A stretch of DNA of 64,000 bases from the NCBI RefSeq assembly GCF_024346675.1, contig NZ_AP024850.1, positions 1,984,001-2,048,000 on the forward strand. Direction: 5' to 3'. This document shows, piece by piece, positions 1 through 8,759 of the stretch. Positions within the stretch are counted from its first letter, which is position 1; every line of letters begins with the position of its first letter. The translations under genes were made by a program, and so were the position numbers. Below the pieces are notes generated by a model. The model ran no database searches, had not been told where the DNA came from, and saw only the letters and a program-made list of their open reading frames with translations. Source of the stretch: Photobacterium sanguinicancri. Lineage in GTDB: Bacteria; Pseudomonadota; Gammaproteobacteria; Enterobacterales; Vibrionaceae.

Positions 1-333
1 AACCAGGTTTTCTGGGTGGAAATCTTTCATTGATTGCAGTGAAATATTTACTTCAAATTGGCTATCATCGTTCGCCAATTTGTTATCTACTTTGTAAGAC
101 AGACTTGGGTTAATTTGGCCCATCACTGTGTCGAAGTTGTCTTTATCAACACCAGTAAACTCACGTTCTTCTAGGTCTACTTTTTCACTTTCTGGCTTGT
201 GACCAGAAAAATCACCAATAACACCAACAACAAAAGGCAGTTCTTTTGTTTCTGTTGCGCCATTAGTTTCTACATCGTAAGTAATGCTTACGCGGTTTTT
301 GCTTACACGCTTATGTTGCGAGTTGAGAGCCAT
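1..333 (-). CDS. tssB: Type VI secretion sheath small subunit TssB (VipA), 3' part missing
   Basis: The reverse strand starts at an ATG (333) and reads MALNSQHKRVSKNRVSITYD, continuing through LPFVVGVIGDFSGHKPE and LEEREFTGVDKDNFD before it runs off the window. These are the N-terminal hallmarks of the TssB/VipA sheath subunit: the VSITYDVET strand and the GVIGDFSG segment. In the family, TssB pairs with TssC to form the contractile cytoplasmic sheath that drives the Hcp tube outward. About 111 of the usual ~165-170 residues are visible. It lies 75 bp downstream of hcp on the same strand, so hcp and tssB are probably cotranscribed. tssC would be expected just outside the window. Confidence 0.93.
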   Translation of the reverse strand, partial: MALNSQHKRVSKNRVSITYDVETNGATETKELPFVVGVIGDFSGHKPESEKVDLEEREFTGVDKDNFDTVMGQINPSLSYKVDNKLANDDSQFEVNISLQSMKDFHPENLV

Positions 334-374
334 ACTTCCCTACCTATAAATATTCAAAAATAATCAATGGGTTT

Positions 375-400
375 AATGCGCTACATTGCTGTAGCGCATT
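375..400 (-). promoter_or_regulatory. Stem-loop between hcp and tssB
   Basis: A perfect 11-bp stem (AATGCGCTACA / TGTAGCGCATT) with a 4-base loop TTGC sits 8 bp after the hcp stop codon and before tssB. No U-run follows on either strand, so it is not a classical intrinsic terminator. By inference it could be an mRNA 3'-stabilising or partial-termination hairpin that raises hcp output over the downstream sheath genes. Confidence 0.55.
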
Positions 401-408
401 AAGGACGA

Positions 409-927
409 TTATTTAGCGCCAGACAGAAGTTTGCCTTGCGGTACATGGTAAGAAACTAGACCGCCGTCAACCATCTTACCGCCGTCAGCTTCATGCTTAT
501 GCTTCTGATCAAGCTGAATGTAAGAAAGTGAAATGCTTTCAAATGGTTGAGAACCATCACTACCACTTACGTTGTAAGAAACTAGACGTGCTTTTTTCAG
601 ACCAACTTGGAAGTAAATCTCAGCACCAGAACCATCGCGTGCAGGCTTAGTAAATACGATATCGATGTCTTTACCTTCTGCGCCAGGGCTGAATAGGAAA
701 GACAATAGATCTTCAGATGCGCCATCAACTTCTTTCGTGATGTTTACTTCGCTCATCGCAACCATGCCTGAATCAGCATTGTTACCGTTACCGATGTCCA
801 TCGCTACTTGACGCACTGCGCCCCAGCTGTATGAATTTAGAGCGAACCAACCGTCTTTTGGTAAACCTTCAACCGTTGCGCCGCCCTCAACCTTTACACC
901 TTCTACGCGCATATAGATGCTCGCCAT
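409..927 (-). CDS. hcp: T6SS tube protein Hcp
   Basis: This 172-residue protein has the Hcp family layout: an N-terminal MASIYMRVEGVKVEG strand, the FALNSYSWG segment, a central SEVNITKEVDGASEDLL region and a C-terminal SYNVSGSDGSQPFESISLSY strand. Hcp hexamers stack into the inner tube that is fired with VgrG and PAAR at its tip and can carry small effectors. The length is normal for Hcp and no C-terminal toxin fusion is present. The start is well supported by a GAGAGGAAA ribosome-binding site. It follows tssA with a 38-bp gap and precedes a stem-loop and tssB, all on the reverse strand. Confidence 0.96.
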   Translation of the reverse strand: MASIYMRVEGVKVEGGATVEGLPKDGWFALNSYSWGAVRQVAMDIGNGNNADSGMVAMSEVNITKEVDGASEDLLSFLFSPGAEGKDIDIVFTKPARDGSGAEIYFQVGLKKARLVSYNVSGSDGSQPFESISLSYIQLDQKHKHEADGGKMVDGGLVSYHVPQGKLLSGAK

Positions 928-966
928 AATATTTCCTCTCTTCTTTTATGTTTAAATACAGGTCGA

Positions 967-2328
967 TTACCACAGCGAGTCGCTGTTGGACGTTACTTCC
1001 TGTTCCTTTTGTTGTTCTTTTTCCGGCTCTTCCTGCACAACAGGCGAACTTGGCTCAACAGGTACTGGCGTAACTGCCGTCATCACTGTGGCCGAAGGTT
1101 GAACCTTTTGTCGTTCAGGTAAATGTGTTTGGCCGTCTTCGTCCAAACCAGATAAATTGAATACGCGATTAATCGTGTCTTGTTGATCGGAAAGCAGCTC
1201 ACTCATCAGCTCAGGCAGAGATAGATATCCCCACCGAATCGCTTTCTCTAACAAGTATGAAACTGGGCTATGTGGCTCTGTTTTTTTGAAAAACTCAGCA
1301 AGTTCACGCATTTGATAAAATGCTTGATCACGGTTTTGTACTTGAGCATTTGCAACCGTAGTAAATGACACTGGTGTGACAGTCTGAGCCGATGCAACAA
1401 CAGCAACTGAGTCAGAGTTTACAATCGTCATCGCAGTGTCTGCCCCATCGTTATTATTCGGCATGGTTGCTTCTTCAACTTGCGTTGCTTCATTCACAGG
1501 TGCAGTTTGCGCGTCTGATTCAGGCTTGATCGCCGAAATATACTCAACCACATGAAGTAACTTACCCAATAGCCCCAATACAAATTGGAAACTAGGTGCC
1601 GGCAGTAAAAACTCTTGGCAATGCTTTTTAACAACCGCTTCTATACCTGCTAGGTTTGTACGCAAAGACGCCAAATTATTGACCAATGTCGAAACTTGAC
1701 TACGATTACTCATCGCAATGCTTTGGTAAGTTTGTCTGACCTCTGCAAGGTTGCCTTTGCGTTCTTCACTTAAATAACGTGAGTAATCTAAATCACTAAT
1801 TAATGGCAACATGAGTAGTGGCGAATAAAGTAACGAGCTATCTTCCGACTCACCGACTAATTGAACAAACGCCTTTAACTTAAATTCGGCTATTTCTTTT
1901 TGCTTAGCAAAGTCATCCGATGCCTTAATCTTCCCATCCGGTAAAATTGGATGAAGGACAGGCCAATGATCCTCTACCAAGAATTTAAACCAAGAACTAA
2001 AGTGACTAGCTGTATTTATGCTAGGATCGATAATGATTTGTGCAGTAAGCATCCATGAGGCTAACTCAACGTCTCGCGAAGATGTTTTAAAAACGTCAAA
2101 GAGACTATCTGACAGGACTGACCAATTTTGTAAGTTGCTTTCTTGTAATGCATCAACCTCAGTTGGATCTGGTGTTTGAATCAGCTGACGTTGAGATGTT
2201 TGTGCGAGGTTAAACTCATTCCTTAAAGGTCTGAATACTTGTCTTTCAGATTTAAGGTAAGTACCACAAAATTGCTCATCGCTGATAGCTTGAGATAGGT
2301 TTTCAATCTTATCTTCAGTAAAGCGCAC
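967..2328 (-). CDS. tssA: T6SS protein TssA (ImpA N-terminal domain, VasJ-like)
   Basis: The protein has 453 residues and begins with a GTG codon preceded by AAGGG. The first ~370 residues hold an ImpA_N-type helical domain (DPTEVDALQESNLQNWSVL, then the conserved HWPVLHPILPDG). A Pro/Val/Glu-rich linker-like stretch follows, and the DQAFYQMRELAEFFKKTEPHSPVSYLLEKAIRWGYLSLPELM segment is typical of the family. TssA organises baseplate and sheath assembly in the cytoplasm and caps the growing tail. The low-complexity C-terminal end (VPVEPSSPVVQEEPEKEQQKE) is unusual and probably disordered. It is the first gene of the leftward tssA-hcp-tssB transcript and is divergent from vgrG. Confidence 0.88.
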   Translation of the reverse strand: MRFTEDKIENLSQAISDEQFCGTYLKSERQVFRPLRNEFNLAQTSQRQLIQTPDPTEVDALQESNLQNWSVLSDSLFDVFKTSSRDVELASWMLTAQIIIDPSINTASHFSSWFKFLVEDHWPVLHPILPDGKIKASDDFAKQKEIAEFKLKAFVQLVGESEDSSLLYSPLLMLPLISDLDYSRYLSEERKGNLAEVRQTYQSIAMSNRSQVSTLVNNLASLRTNLAGIEAVVKKHCQEFLLPAPSFQFVLGLLGKLLHVVEYISAIKPESDAQTAPVNEATQVEEATMPNNNDGADTAMTIVNSDSVAVVASAQTVTPVSFTTVANAQVQNRDQAFYQMRELAEFFKKTEPHSPVSYLLEKAIRWGYLSLPELMSELLSDQQDTINRVFNLSGLDEDGQTHLPERQKVQPSATVMTAVTPVPVEPSSPVVQEEPEKEQQKEQEVTSNSDSLW

Positions 2329-3050
2329 AGTATCCCTTTATTATTAATTGTTATTGGAATTCTTCATTTGAATAACCACCACCTACAAACAGCCTGAAAG
2401 GATGCCGTAATCTAGCAAGGGAGTGATTATTAAGCTGGTTTTAATAACAAAATTAAAAATAGTGTTTGTTTCGATTTTCACGATATCTTGTTTTCAAAAA
2501 GATAGAAACATAATTTTACTGGTACAATCAGGGTATAAATGGATGAATTATTCCACATAAAAATAAAATCTCACAAAAAACAATTATATTACAATGACTT
2601 AAATGATGAAATGAGATGTGTAATATAAAGTAAATGTGATAAATAACATAACGAGCATGTAAAATACTTATTTATAACTTTATATATATGGTTAATTAGC
2701 TGTATTTTTACGCACCATTCAATATATACAACCAAGCACATATTTACTTCGGTTATAACATTAATTAATCTATTTGGCTTAATTTTATAAATTACAATCA
2801 GGTACCAAACCTCTTTCTAATACACCAACTTAAATTGACTTTTATGCAGTCAATTTTCAGCATCAGCTCAATTCCATTGAAACACTTTATATTTAATATT
2901 AGTATTCTTAATACATAAAACTCTGACAACGAAATCAACTGAGATTGTTGTCTTAACTTTGATTAACTATATCTAGCCCTTTTATTCAACTCGATGAATA
3001 ATATTTAATTTAGAATAAAAGCTCTAATATTGTGGAGCTGAGATCTTGAA
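2329..3050. promoter_or_regulatory. AT-rich divergent control region between tssA and vgrG
   Basis: This 722-bp stretch separates the two T6SS transcripts and has no supported gene. It is strikingly AT-rich, with long A/T tracts throughout, against the mixed composition of the flanking genes. Promoters for both directions must lie here, but I could not find a convincing sigma-54 (-24/-12) element on either strand. By inference the composition would suit H-NS-type silencing, common for T6SS and acquired loci. Confidence 0.5.
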
Positions 3051-5057
3051 ATGACATCTGTAGAATATAATGACAAACAACGCCCTGTACTTGCCAAGCT
3101 CGATGACAAAGGCTCTTATATAGTTACAAAAATTAAAGTCTTTGAGCAAATTTCAGGGCCATCAACATATAATGCAACTCTACTTTCTTCCGACCTTATC
3201 TCTGATAAGTCATTGGGTAAAGTTCTCGATATTTGTTATTCACCAGGCACGGAAGGTATTCGTAAAGAAGCCAAGCGTTTCTATTCGATTATAGCTTCTA
3301 TTGAAAATGTTAAATTTGACCTTAATAAGCAGCTATATACTTACAAAATAGAAGGGATTGATCCTTTGTCTATTCTTGCATATCGGACGTCTAGTCAGGT
3401 CTTCCAAGATATGACAACCAAGCAAATCATTGAAAAAGTATTATCTGATTCAGGTTTAAAGACGCATTTTAAACTTTCAATGCGAAGTGCAGGAATCAAA
3501 CACCGCTATTGTAGTCAATTTAATGAAACTGACAGCGCATTCTTACAGCGTATGATGGCGAGCGAAGGCTGGCATCATCATGTTGACCATAGTAATAAAA
3601 AGCCAAGTGTTGTTATTGCTGATAGCAATCAGGATTTCAAAACAGTGGAAGGCACCAGCATTGCTTATATCGCAAAAGCTAAAGATAAACGTAATGCGAT
3701 TAGCCAGTGGTGTTTCAAAAACGTACTAGGAACGAGCAAGCTCTCTCTCGCTGATTTCAATCATGAGTTGGCAGAAATTATTGATAGTGGTGATCGCTTA
3801 TCAAGCAGTAAATCAAAAATGAATGCACTCGCCTGCCATTTCTTTGGCCAAGGTAATGCCGATAAATCAACGATACGCGACAGTGCTAAAAAACAAATGG
3901 AGCACCTAGATAGCCAAAAAATGCTGATTAGCGCTGCTTGTTCCAATACCGTTATCAATTGTGGTCAACGCTTCAAACTTACTGATCATACAGAGTCGGA
4001 TTTCAATCAAGAGTATGTTATCACCCAAGCCATACACGTTATTGAAGCCAATGAAGGTGGGCACAACACTGAATATAGCAATGAATTTCAGTGTGTCCCT
4101 GCAAATATCACTTGGCGACCAACGTTTCTAGCTAAACCGTCGATCTACAGTATTCAAAGCGCAGTGGTAACGGGGCCAAGTAACGAAGAGACAAATCAAG
4201 ACAACCTCGGACGTATCAAGGTGCACTTTCATTGGGATAAACATGGTCAAACCAATGAAAAAAGTTCTTGTTGGGTTCCTGTCGCCCAAGCTACGGCAAG
4301 CAATGGTTTTGGTATGCAATTTATTCCACGCGTTGGCGATGAAGTCTTAGTCAGTTTTATTGATGGAGATCCTGATAGACCAGTTGTCAGCGGATCTATT
4401 TATACCAAGAAAAACAAACCACCTTATAGCACCCCAACACAATCAGGCATAAAAACGCGCACGACCCCAAATGGTAATAACAGCACAGCAAACGAACTGA
4501 GATTTGAAGATAAAAAAGACAAAGAAGAAGTCTTCCTTCAGGCTGAAAAAGACCTAACGATTAATGTCAAAAAAGACAAAAAACAAACTATTGCTGGCTT
4601 GATGACGCTCGATGTCACTAAAACCGTGAGCATGAAAAGTAAAGAAGCCATGTCACTCGAAAGTGAGGACGCCTTTTCAAGCAAAGCAGCGAAAGACATC
4701 AGTTTAGAGTCGGATGCCAGCGTTACAACCAAAGCGGGCAAAAATGCTGAAGTTAGTGCTAGCTCAAAAGTGTCGATAGACGGCCAAACGATCGAGCTTA
4801 AAGGTAAAACTAAAATTAAACTCAGTGTTGGTGCTAACGCTATTGAAATCAGTGCAAGTGGTATCAAAATATCTGGCACACAAGTGACTATTGATGCCAA
4901 AGGTAATGCAAATATTCAAGGCACCATGGTAAAAGTAGAAGGTAAAGCCAAAGCGGATCTGAAAGGTGCACTCGTAGGGATTAACGGCAGTGCAATGACC
5001 CAAGTAAAAGCCGGTGGCATGGTTCAAATTCAAGGCGCAATCGCGAAGGTAAACTGA
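3051..5057 (+). CDS. vgrG: T6SS spike protein VgrG
   Basis: The 668-residue protein shows the VgrG order. An N-terminal gp27-like part covers about residues 1-350 (YKIEGIDPLSILAYRT, FNETDSAFLQRMMASEGW). An OB-fold gp5-like part covers about 370-460 (NLGRIKVHFHWDKHG, then GDEVLVSFIDGDPDRPVVSG). A C-terminal beta-helical needle about 500-668 is rich in short alternating Gly/Ser/Val/Lys repeats (DUF2345-like). No enzymatic domain follows the needle, so this looks like a structural spike rather than an evolved VgrG. The stop overlaps the next start by one base (TGATG), indicating translational coupling with the DUF6931-like gene, which probably acts as its partner or adaptor. Confidence 0.95.
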   Translation: MTSVEYNDKQRPVLAKLDDKGSYIVTKIKVFEQISGPSTYNATLLSSDLISDKSLGKVLDICYSPGTEGIRKEAKRFYSIIASIENVKFDLNKQLYTYKIEGIDPLSILAYRTSSQVFQDMTTKQIIEKVLSDSGLKTHFKLSMRSAGIKHRYCSQFNETDSAFLQRMMASEGWHHHVDHSNKKPSVVIADSNQDFKTVEGTSIAYIAKAKDKRNAISQWCFKNVLGTSKLSLADFNHELAEIIDSGDRLSSSKSKMNALACHFFGQGNADKSTIRDSAKKQMEHLDSQKMLISAACSNTVINCGQRFKLTDHTESDFNQEYVITQAIHVIEANEGGHNTEYSNEFQCVPANITWRPTFLAKPSIYSIQSAVVTGPSNEETNQDNLGRIKVHFHWDKHGQTNEKSSCWVPVAQATASNGFGMQFIPRVGDEVLVSFIDGDPDRPVVSGSIYTKKNKPPYSTPTQSGIKTRTTPNGNNSTANELRFEDKKDKEEVFLQAEKDLTINVKKDKKQTIAGLMTLDVTKTVSMKSKEAMSLESEDAFSSKAAKDISLESDASVTTKAGKNAEVSASSKVSIDGQTIELKGKTKIKLSVGANAIEISASGIKISGTQVTIDAKGNANIQGTMVKVEGKAKADLKGALVGINGSAMTQVKAGGMVQIQGAIAKVN

Positions 5058-5632
5058 TGCAGTATTTAAAAATCCCCCACCACAGCGCTAATGATATTTT
5101 GAGCCTATACGAGCCAAGTGATGAATTACTGGAAATAGCAGAGCAACACAGCCAACCAGCCGCGCTGATTAATGCCACATTGGAAGCTGAACTATTCTCG
5201 GATACGGCCATTTTCATTGCACATGCCCTGCCCGTGCGTGAGGCTATTTGGTGGGCATGTTGCTGTACCAGCCTTCTTAACGACTGGACTGAAGATGAAT
5301 TTAATGCCATTAGAGCGGCAAAAGCATGGGTTCATACACCAGACGAAACGGCTCGTCGCTTTGCTGAACAAATGGCAATCAAAGCTGATTTACAAACTGG
5401 GGCTGGTTGGGTCGCACAGGCTGCATTTTGGAGTGGAGGCAGCATGACTAGCCCTAGCGATCCCGTTGTACCCCCTCCCGCTAATTTGTACTCACATGCT
5501 GTTGCTGGAGCCATTAATTTAGCAGCAGCACTGCCTGATGGCGAAAATGCGCACGAACGATACGAAATGTTTTTCAACATTGGACTGGATATTGCTCAAG
5601 GCGGTAACGGTCAAATAAGCTCTCATACTTAA
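5057..5632 (+). CDS. T6SS-associated DUF6931-like protein
   Basis: A 191-residue protein with no signal peptide, translationally coupled to vgrG. It is Ala/Trp-rich and probably helical (AIFIAHALPVREAIWWACCC, TRRFAEQMAIKA, GWVAQAAFWSGGSM, SHAVAGAINLAAAL). The pattern matches what I recall of the DUF6931 proteins found between vgrG and PAAR genes in gammaproteobacteria; that assignment is from memory and unverified. Its position between spike and tip genes suggests an adaptor or chaperone for loading VgrG/PAAR. It could instead be an effector, but no catalytic motif is visible. Confidence 0.7.
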   Translation: MQYLKIPHHSANDILSLYEPSDELLEIAEQHSQPAALINATLEAELFSDTAIFIAHALPVREAIWWACCCTSLLNDWTEDEFNAIRAAKAWVHTPDETARRFAEQMAIKADLQTGAGWVAQAAFWSGGSMTSPSDPVVPPPANLYSHAVAGAINLAAALPDGENAHERYEMFFNIGLDIAQGGNGQISSHT

Positions 5633-5637
5633 ATATA

Positions 5638-5665
5638 GGTTTTAGGTTTTAGGTTTTAGGTTTTA
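5638..5665 (+). repeat. Four tandem copies of a 7-mer (GGTTTTA)
   Basis: Four exact head-to-tail copies of GGTTTTA lie just after the stop of the DUF6931-like gene and about 50 bp before the PAAR gene. A fifth copy is broken after the first bases. Such heptamer runs can slip during replication, which would change the spacing between the two genes without changing any protein. Confidence 0.9.
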
Positions 5666-5717
5666 AGTCCATTATTTAAGCCTAGTGTTTAGCACTTACA
5701 TATAGAGGTAACGCTTT

Positions 5718-6014
5718 ATGCTTCCAGCAGCAAGAGCAACCGACATGCACGTATGCCCGATGCAAACACCTGCGTTGGTACCTATTCCACATGTTGGCGG
5801 CCCGCTTTTACCGCTTCCAACAACAGTACTTATCGGTAATATGCCTGCAGCGACGTTGGGGCAAATATGTATTTGTGTTGGCCCACCCGACAGCGTAGTA
5901 AAAGGCAGTGCCACGGTGCTGATTAACAATAAGCCCGCAGCACGTATGGGCGACACAACGGCACATGGCGGTACTATTATTATGGGTATGCCAACAGTAT
6001 TAGTTGGCGGGTAA
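5718..6014 (+). CDS. PAAR-domain T6SS tip protein
   Basis: The protein has 98 residues and is almost only the PAAR fold: PAARATDMHVCPM at the start, PLLPLPTTVLIGNMPAATLGQICICVGPPDSVVKGSATVLINNKPAARMGDTTAHGG, ending in a short glycine-rich tail. The His and Cys positions expected to bind zinc are present (H11, C13, then C and H further on). PAAR proteins cap the VgrG spike and sharpen it. No effector extension is fused. A GAGG ribosome-binding site lies 9 bases before the ATG. It closes the vgrG operon and is followed by a strong terminator. Confidence 0.93.
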   Translation: MLPAARATDMHVCPMQTPALVPIPHVGGPLLPLPTTVLIGNMPAATLGQICICVGPPDSVVKGSATVLINNKPAARMGDTTAHGGTIIMGMPTVLVGG

Positions 6015-6034
6015 TATTACGTTGGAATGACATT

Positions 6035-6070
6035 AAAAAAGCCTCACTGACTATATCAATGAGGCTTTTT
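6035..6070. terminator. Bidirectional terminator, vgrG operon and dtpA
   Basis: AAAAAAGCCTCA and TGAGGCTTTTT pair around a 13-base loop, giving A/U runs on both sides. It lies between the convergent PAAR gene and the peptide transporter and can stop both transcripts. Confidence 0.88.
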
Positions 6071-6141
6071 AGTGGATCTTTTTTCATCCCATGAGTGCCT
6101 GCTTATATGGCAACTCGTGAGCGTGTTGTGTTAACTGCTAA

Positions 6142-7629
6142 CTAGTTAATTGCTAACTCAGCTTGATGCTCTTCATCTTCAGCAGACATCATACGCGTCA
6201 ACATTGGTGAAGCCAGCGCCATAACAACTGCAACTGCAAGCGTTACAAGGCCAATATTTTGGAAGACCTCGGTATACAATGGCAGGGTTTGTAGCGGATC
6301 TGTCACGTTTTCAGGTGCAGCACTAAAGGTTGCTACATAGCCACCAATAATGAACGAAGCGGCTTGTGTCAGGAACCAAGCGCCCATAGTAAAGCCCATT
6401 AAACGTTGCGGAACTAAGCTCGCGACCATCGCAAGACCAAGACCACTGATTAATAGCTCACCCAAGCTTTGGAATAAGTAAACTAGTACCATCCAACCAA
6501 CAGAGACCATACCCGTTTGGTCTGCAAACCATAGGCCCGCAGCAGCAACAGACAAGAAGCCAAATGCACACATAAACATACCCACTGTGAATTTACCCGG
6601 CATAGATAAATCACGGCCGCGGCTTCCATAATAAGTATATAGGTAAGCAAGAATTGGGCTACACAATACAACCCAGAATGGGTTCAATGCTTGCAGGCTC
6701 ACGGGGTTAATATTGAAACCAAAGAACTCAGTACGCACGTTATAAATAGCGAAGAAGTTCAGCGACGTAGGCATTTGCGCATAAAGAACGTAGAACACGA
6801 TCGCTTGTAGCATCAGTACAAATGCAACAATCATTTTCTTACGCGCCGCACCTGTCACTTTGAACGTCTCTTTCATGAAGATGCTAACAACACCAACACC
6901 AATAAGACCTAACACTAGGTTCGCCATGAAAATATTTTGCAGTAACCATGCACAAATGAGGATTGAAACAAGCGTGCCTCCTGCAACTATGCCTAGGTAC
7001 TTAACATTCATCGGTGCTGAGTCAGCATCAGAGCCAATACCATCAACAGTTCGACGCAATACTACATAACTAAGTAAACTAGCAAGCAAACCAAAACCAC
7101 AAATAACAAATGCCGTTGCATAACCATAGCTCGCTGCAATCACTGGACTTAAAGACAGCGATACTAAAGAACCAATGTTAATGGACATATAGTAAAGAGT
7201 GAACGCGCCATCTAAACGGCTATCGCCCTCGTCATAACACTTAGCAAGCAGGCTTGATGGGTTCGCTTTGAATAAACCATTACCTACCGCAATTGCACCA
7301 AGAGCGTAATAAATAAATGTAGGTTCAAGAATAGAGAACCCCATTAAGAAATAACCCGCAGCAAGGACTATGGCACCAAACACCATAGTACGTTTTGTAC
7401 CTAATATATGGTCGCCAACGTACCCACCAACAGACACCAAACCATATACAAGCGCGGCAAATGCACCAAAAGTAACGAAAGAGTCTTGCTGTGTGAAACC
7501 TAACTGCTCAACAAAATAAACAGCAAGAATGCCCTGTAAACCGTAGTAACCAAAGCGCTCCCACAGTTCGATAAAAAATATCATCTTAAATGGCTTTGGT
7601 TGGTTAAAAATACTAACTTTATTAGACAT
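6142..7629 (-). CDS. dtpA: Proton-dependent oligopeptide (POT) transporter, DtpA/DtpB type
   Basis: The protein has 495 residues, close to the 490-500 of Escherichia coli DtpA/DtpB. It shows the POT ExxER motif ([10 protein letters not shown]) in the first helix, the [19 protein letters not shown] loop after helix 2, and the [40 protein letters not shown] signature. About 14 hydrophobic helices are readable. The family imports di- and tripeptides with protons across the inner membrane. It is divergent from a TetR-type gene, and a good CRP-like site lies about 100 bp upstream of its start, which suggests carbon-status control. dtpA versus dtpB cannot be separated by eye. Confidence 0.9.
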   Translation of the reverse strand: MSNKVSIFNQPKPFKMIFFIELWERFGYYGLQGILAVYFVEQLGFTQQDSFVTFGAFAALVYGLVSVGGYVGDHILGTKRTMVFGAIVLAAGYFLMGFSILEPTFIYYALGAIAVGNGLFKANPSSLLAKCYDEGDSRLDGAFTLYYMSINIGSLVSLSLSPVIAASYGYATAFVICGFGLLASLLSYVVLRRTVDGIGSDADSAPMNVKYLGIVAGGTLVSILICAWLLQNIFMANLVLGLIGVGVVSIFMKETFKVTGAARKKMIVAFVLMLQAIVFYVLYAQMPTSLNFFAIYNVRTEFFGFNINPVSLQALNPFWVVLCSPILAYLYTYYGSRGRDLSMPGKFTVGMFMCAFGFLSVAAAGLWFADQTGMVSVGWMVLVYLFQSLGELLISGLGLAMVASLVPQRLMGFTMGAWFLTQAASFIIGGYVATFSAAPENVTDPLQTLPLYTEVFQNIGLVTLAVAVVMALASPMLTRMMSAEDEEHQAELAIN

Positions 7630-7727
7630 TATAGCCTTAACCTCTAGTCTTGTATGATTTGAGCGGGCATTAGACCTGCATATCGAAAGTAATAAAGTGA
7701 TTTGTGTTAATGTTTCAAATTGTTACT

Positions 7728-7743
7728 AGTGATCATGATCACA
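7728..7743. promoter_or_regulatory. CRP-like binding site upstream of dtpA
   Basis: AGTGATCATGATCACA matches the CRP consensus TGTGA-N6-TCACA at nine of ten positions, and its core GTGATCATGATCAC is a perfect palindrome. The centre is about 106 bp before the dtpA ATG and 280 bp before the tetR ATG, so dtpA is the likelier target. Confidence 0.65.
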
Positions 7744-7829
7744 TCCATACAAATAAGATTGCATAATGAAAAAATAGTTGCTGATATTTTTGTAAGATAA
7801 AAAAGGCAATCAAATCAATGTAATGAAAA

Positions 7830-7848
7830 ACATAAGTTTAGCTTATGT
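7830..7848. promoter_or_regulatory. Inverted repeat, candidate operator between dtpA and tetR
   Basis: ACATAAG-TTTAG-CTTATGT is a perfect 7-bp inverted repeat with a 5-base spacer in the shared control region. The form suits a dimeric regulator such as the adjacent TetR protein. No experimental link is implied. Confidence 0.45.
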
Positions 7849-7885
7849 CAAATGACTAGATAATACTCACTCGTGGTTCAGACTC

Positions 7886-7906
7886 TTATTCGAATAAACG
7901 AATTCG
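7886..7906. promoter_or_regulatory. Adjacent palindromes upstream of tetR, candidate autoregulatory operator
   Basis: TTATTCGAATAA is a perfect 12-bp palindrome, followed one base later by the palindrome CGAATTCG. A further ATTATTCG half-site lies at about 7913. The cluster is about 110 bp before the tetR start, in the usual place for a TetR-family autoregulatory operator. Confidence 0.45.
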
Positions 7907-8013
7907 CTTACAATTATTCGTATGTTCACAAGTACAGTACTTTATGCTGTATCACACATAGCCTTGCGATATAGTGAGATCATAAAATCATGCATAAAGT
8001 AGTAAGGATACAT

Positions 8014-8643
8014 ATGCAAGCAAGAGGAATAAAACGTAGAGAACAGCTCAAAGCTGCAACCCGCGAATTACTTATTGAAATGGACATCTCAGCTATCACT
8101 TTTGCCGATATTGCGTTGCGAGCCAATGTACCAAAAAGCTCTGCATACCATTTTTACGCCAATATTGATGACATATATGCGGAAGTGGCGGCTAGCTATG
8201 GCACTGAACTACTCAATATACTATCCGTGTTACCTGACTATGATGATGTGGAACACTGGCAAGATATTGTCGACATTCTTATCGATAGATCTATTGTATT
8301 TTATGAATGTGAAACCGCGGCAAGGCAATTGATCATATCCGGTAAGACATCAGCGGCAATCAAACAGAAAGATCGCAATAATGATCTAATTCTATCCGAA
8401 AAAATTTATCATATTCTTGATAGCTTCTTCGAGTTACCACAAATAAATAACCGTTCAGATATCTTTCATATCTGGGTTGAAATTGTTGATGTAATTTTCA
8501 CTTTATCTCAAATGAAGTATGGCTTTATCACTACCAGTATGGCCAATGAAGCAAAGCGTGCATCTAAGGCATATTTAGGAACTTACCTAACAGCAAGCCT
8601 AGTAAAAAAACCAAAAGTAATACCAAGTATCGTACTAAGTTAA
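8014..8643 (+). CDS. TetR/AcrR-family transcriptional regulator
   Basis: I chose the ATG at 8014 because AAGGA lies 5 bases before it; an upstream in-frame ATG at 7990 lacks such a site. The resulting 209-residue protein has a TetR N-terminal helix-turn-helix (KRREQLKAATRELLIEMDIS, then FADIALRANVPKSSAYHFYA) and an all-helical C-terminal ligand/dimer domain without obvious relatives. The gene is divergent from the peptide transporter, and palindromes lie between them. It may regulate itself and perhaps dtpA; the ligand cannot be inferred. Confidence 0.85.
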   Translation: MQARGIKRREQLKAATRELLIEMDISAITFADIALRANVPKSSAYHFYANIDDIYAEVAASYGTELLNILSVLPDYDDVEHWQDIVDILIDRSIVFYECETAARQLIISGKTSAAIKQKDRNNDLILSEKIYHILDSFFELPQINNRSDIFHIWVEIVDVIFTLSQMKYGFITTSMANEAKRASKAYLGTYLTASLVKKPKVIPSIVLS

Positions 8644-8679
8644 GCTTAGTACTCAGCACGCATGCTAATATAAACAGCT

Positions 8680-8712
8680 AATAAAGCCCCTAATGGCTAG
8701 GGGCTTTATTTT
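8680..8712. terminator. Terminator after tetR
   Basis: AATAAAGCCCCTA and TAGGGGCTTTATT form a perfect 13-bp stem around a 5-base loop, followed by TTT. It is just after the tetR stop; it could also serve the convergent diguanylate cyclase gene. Confidence 0.88.
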
Positions 8713-8759
8713 AAGGCTAGAGGTATATGTTTAGAGCTGAATTACCCAGCAACATCAGT

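Noticed and set aside
2329..3050. Sigma-54 promoter for tssA or vgrG
   Set aside because: I searched for TGGCA-N5-TTGC type elements with the GG-N10-GC spacing on both strands and found no good match.
5638..5665. Telomere-like or CRISPR-like repeat
   Set aside because: There are only four heptamers with no spacers and no associated genes; it is a simple tandem repeat.
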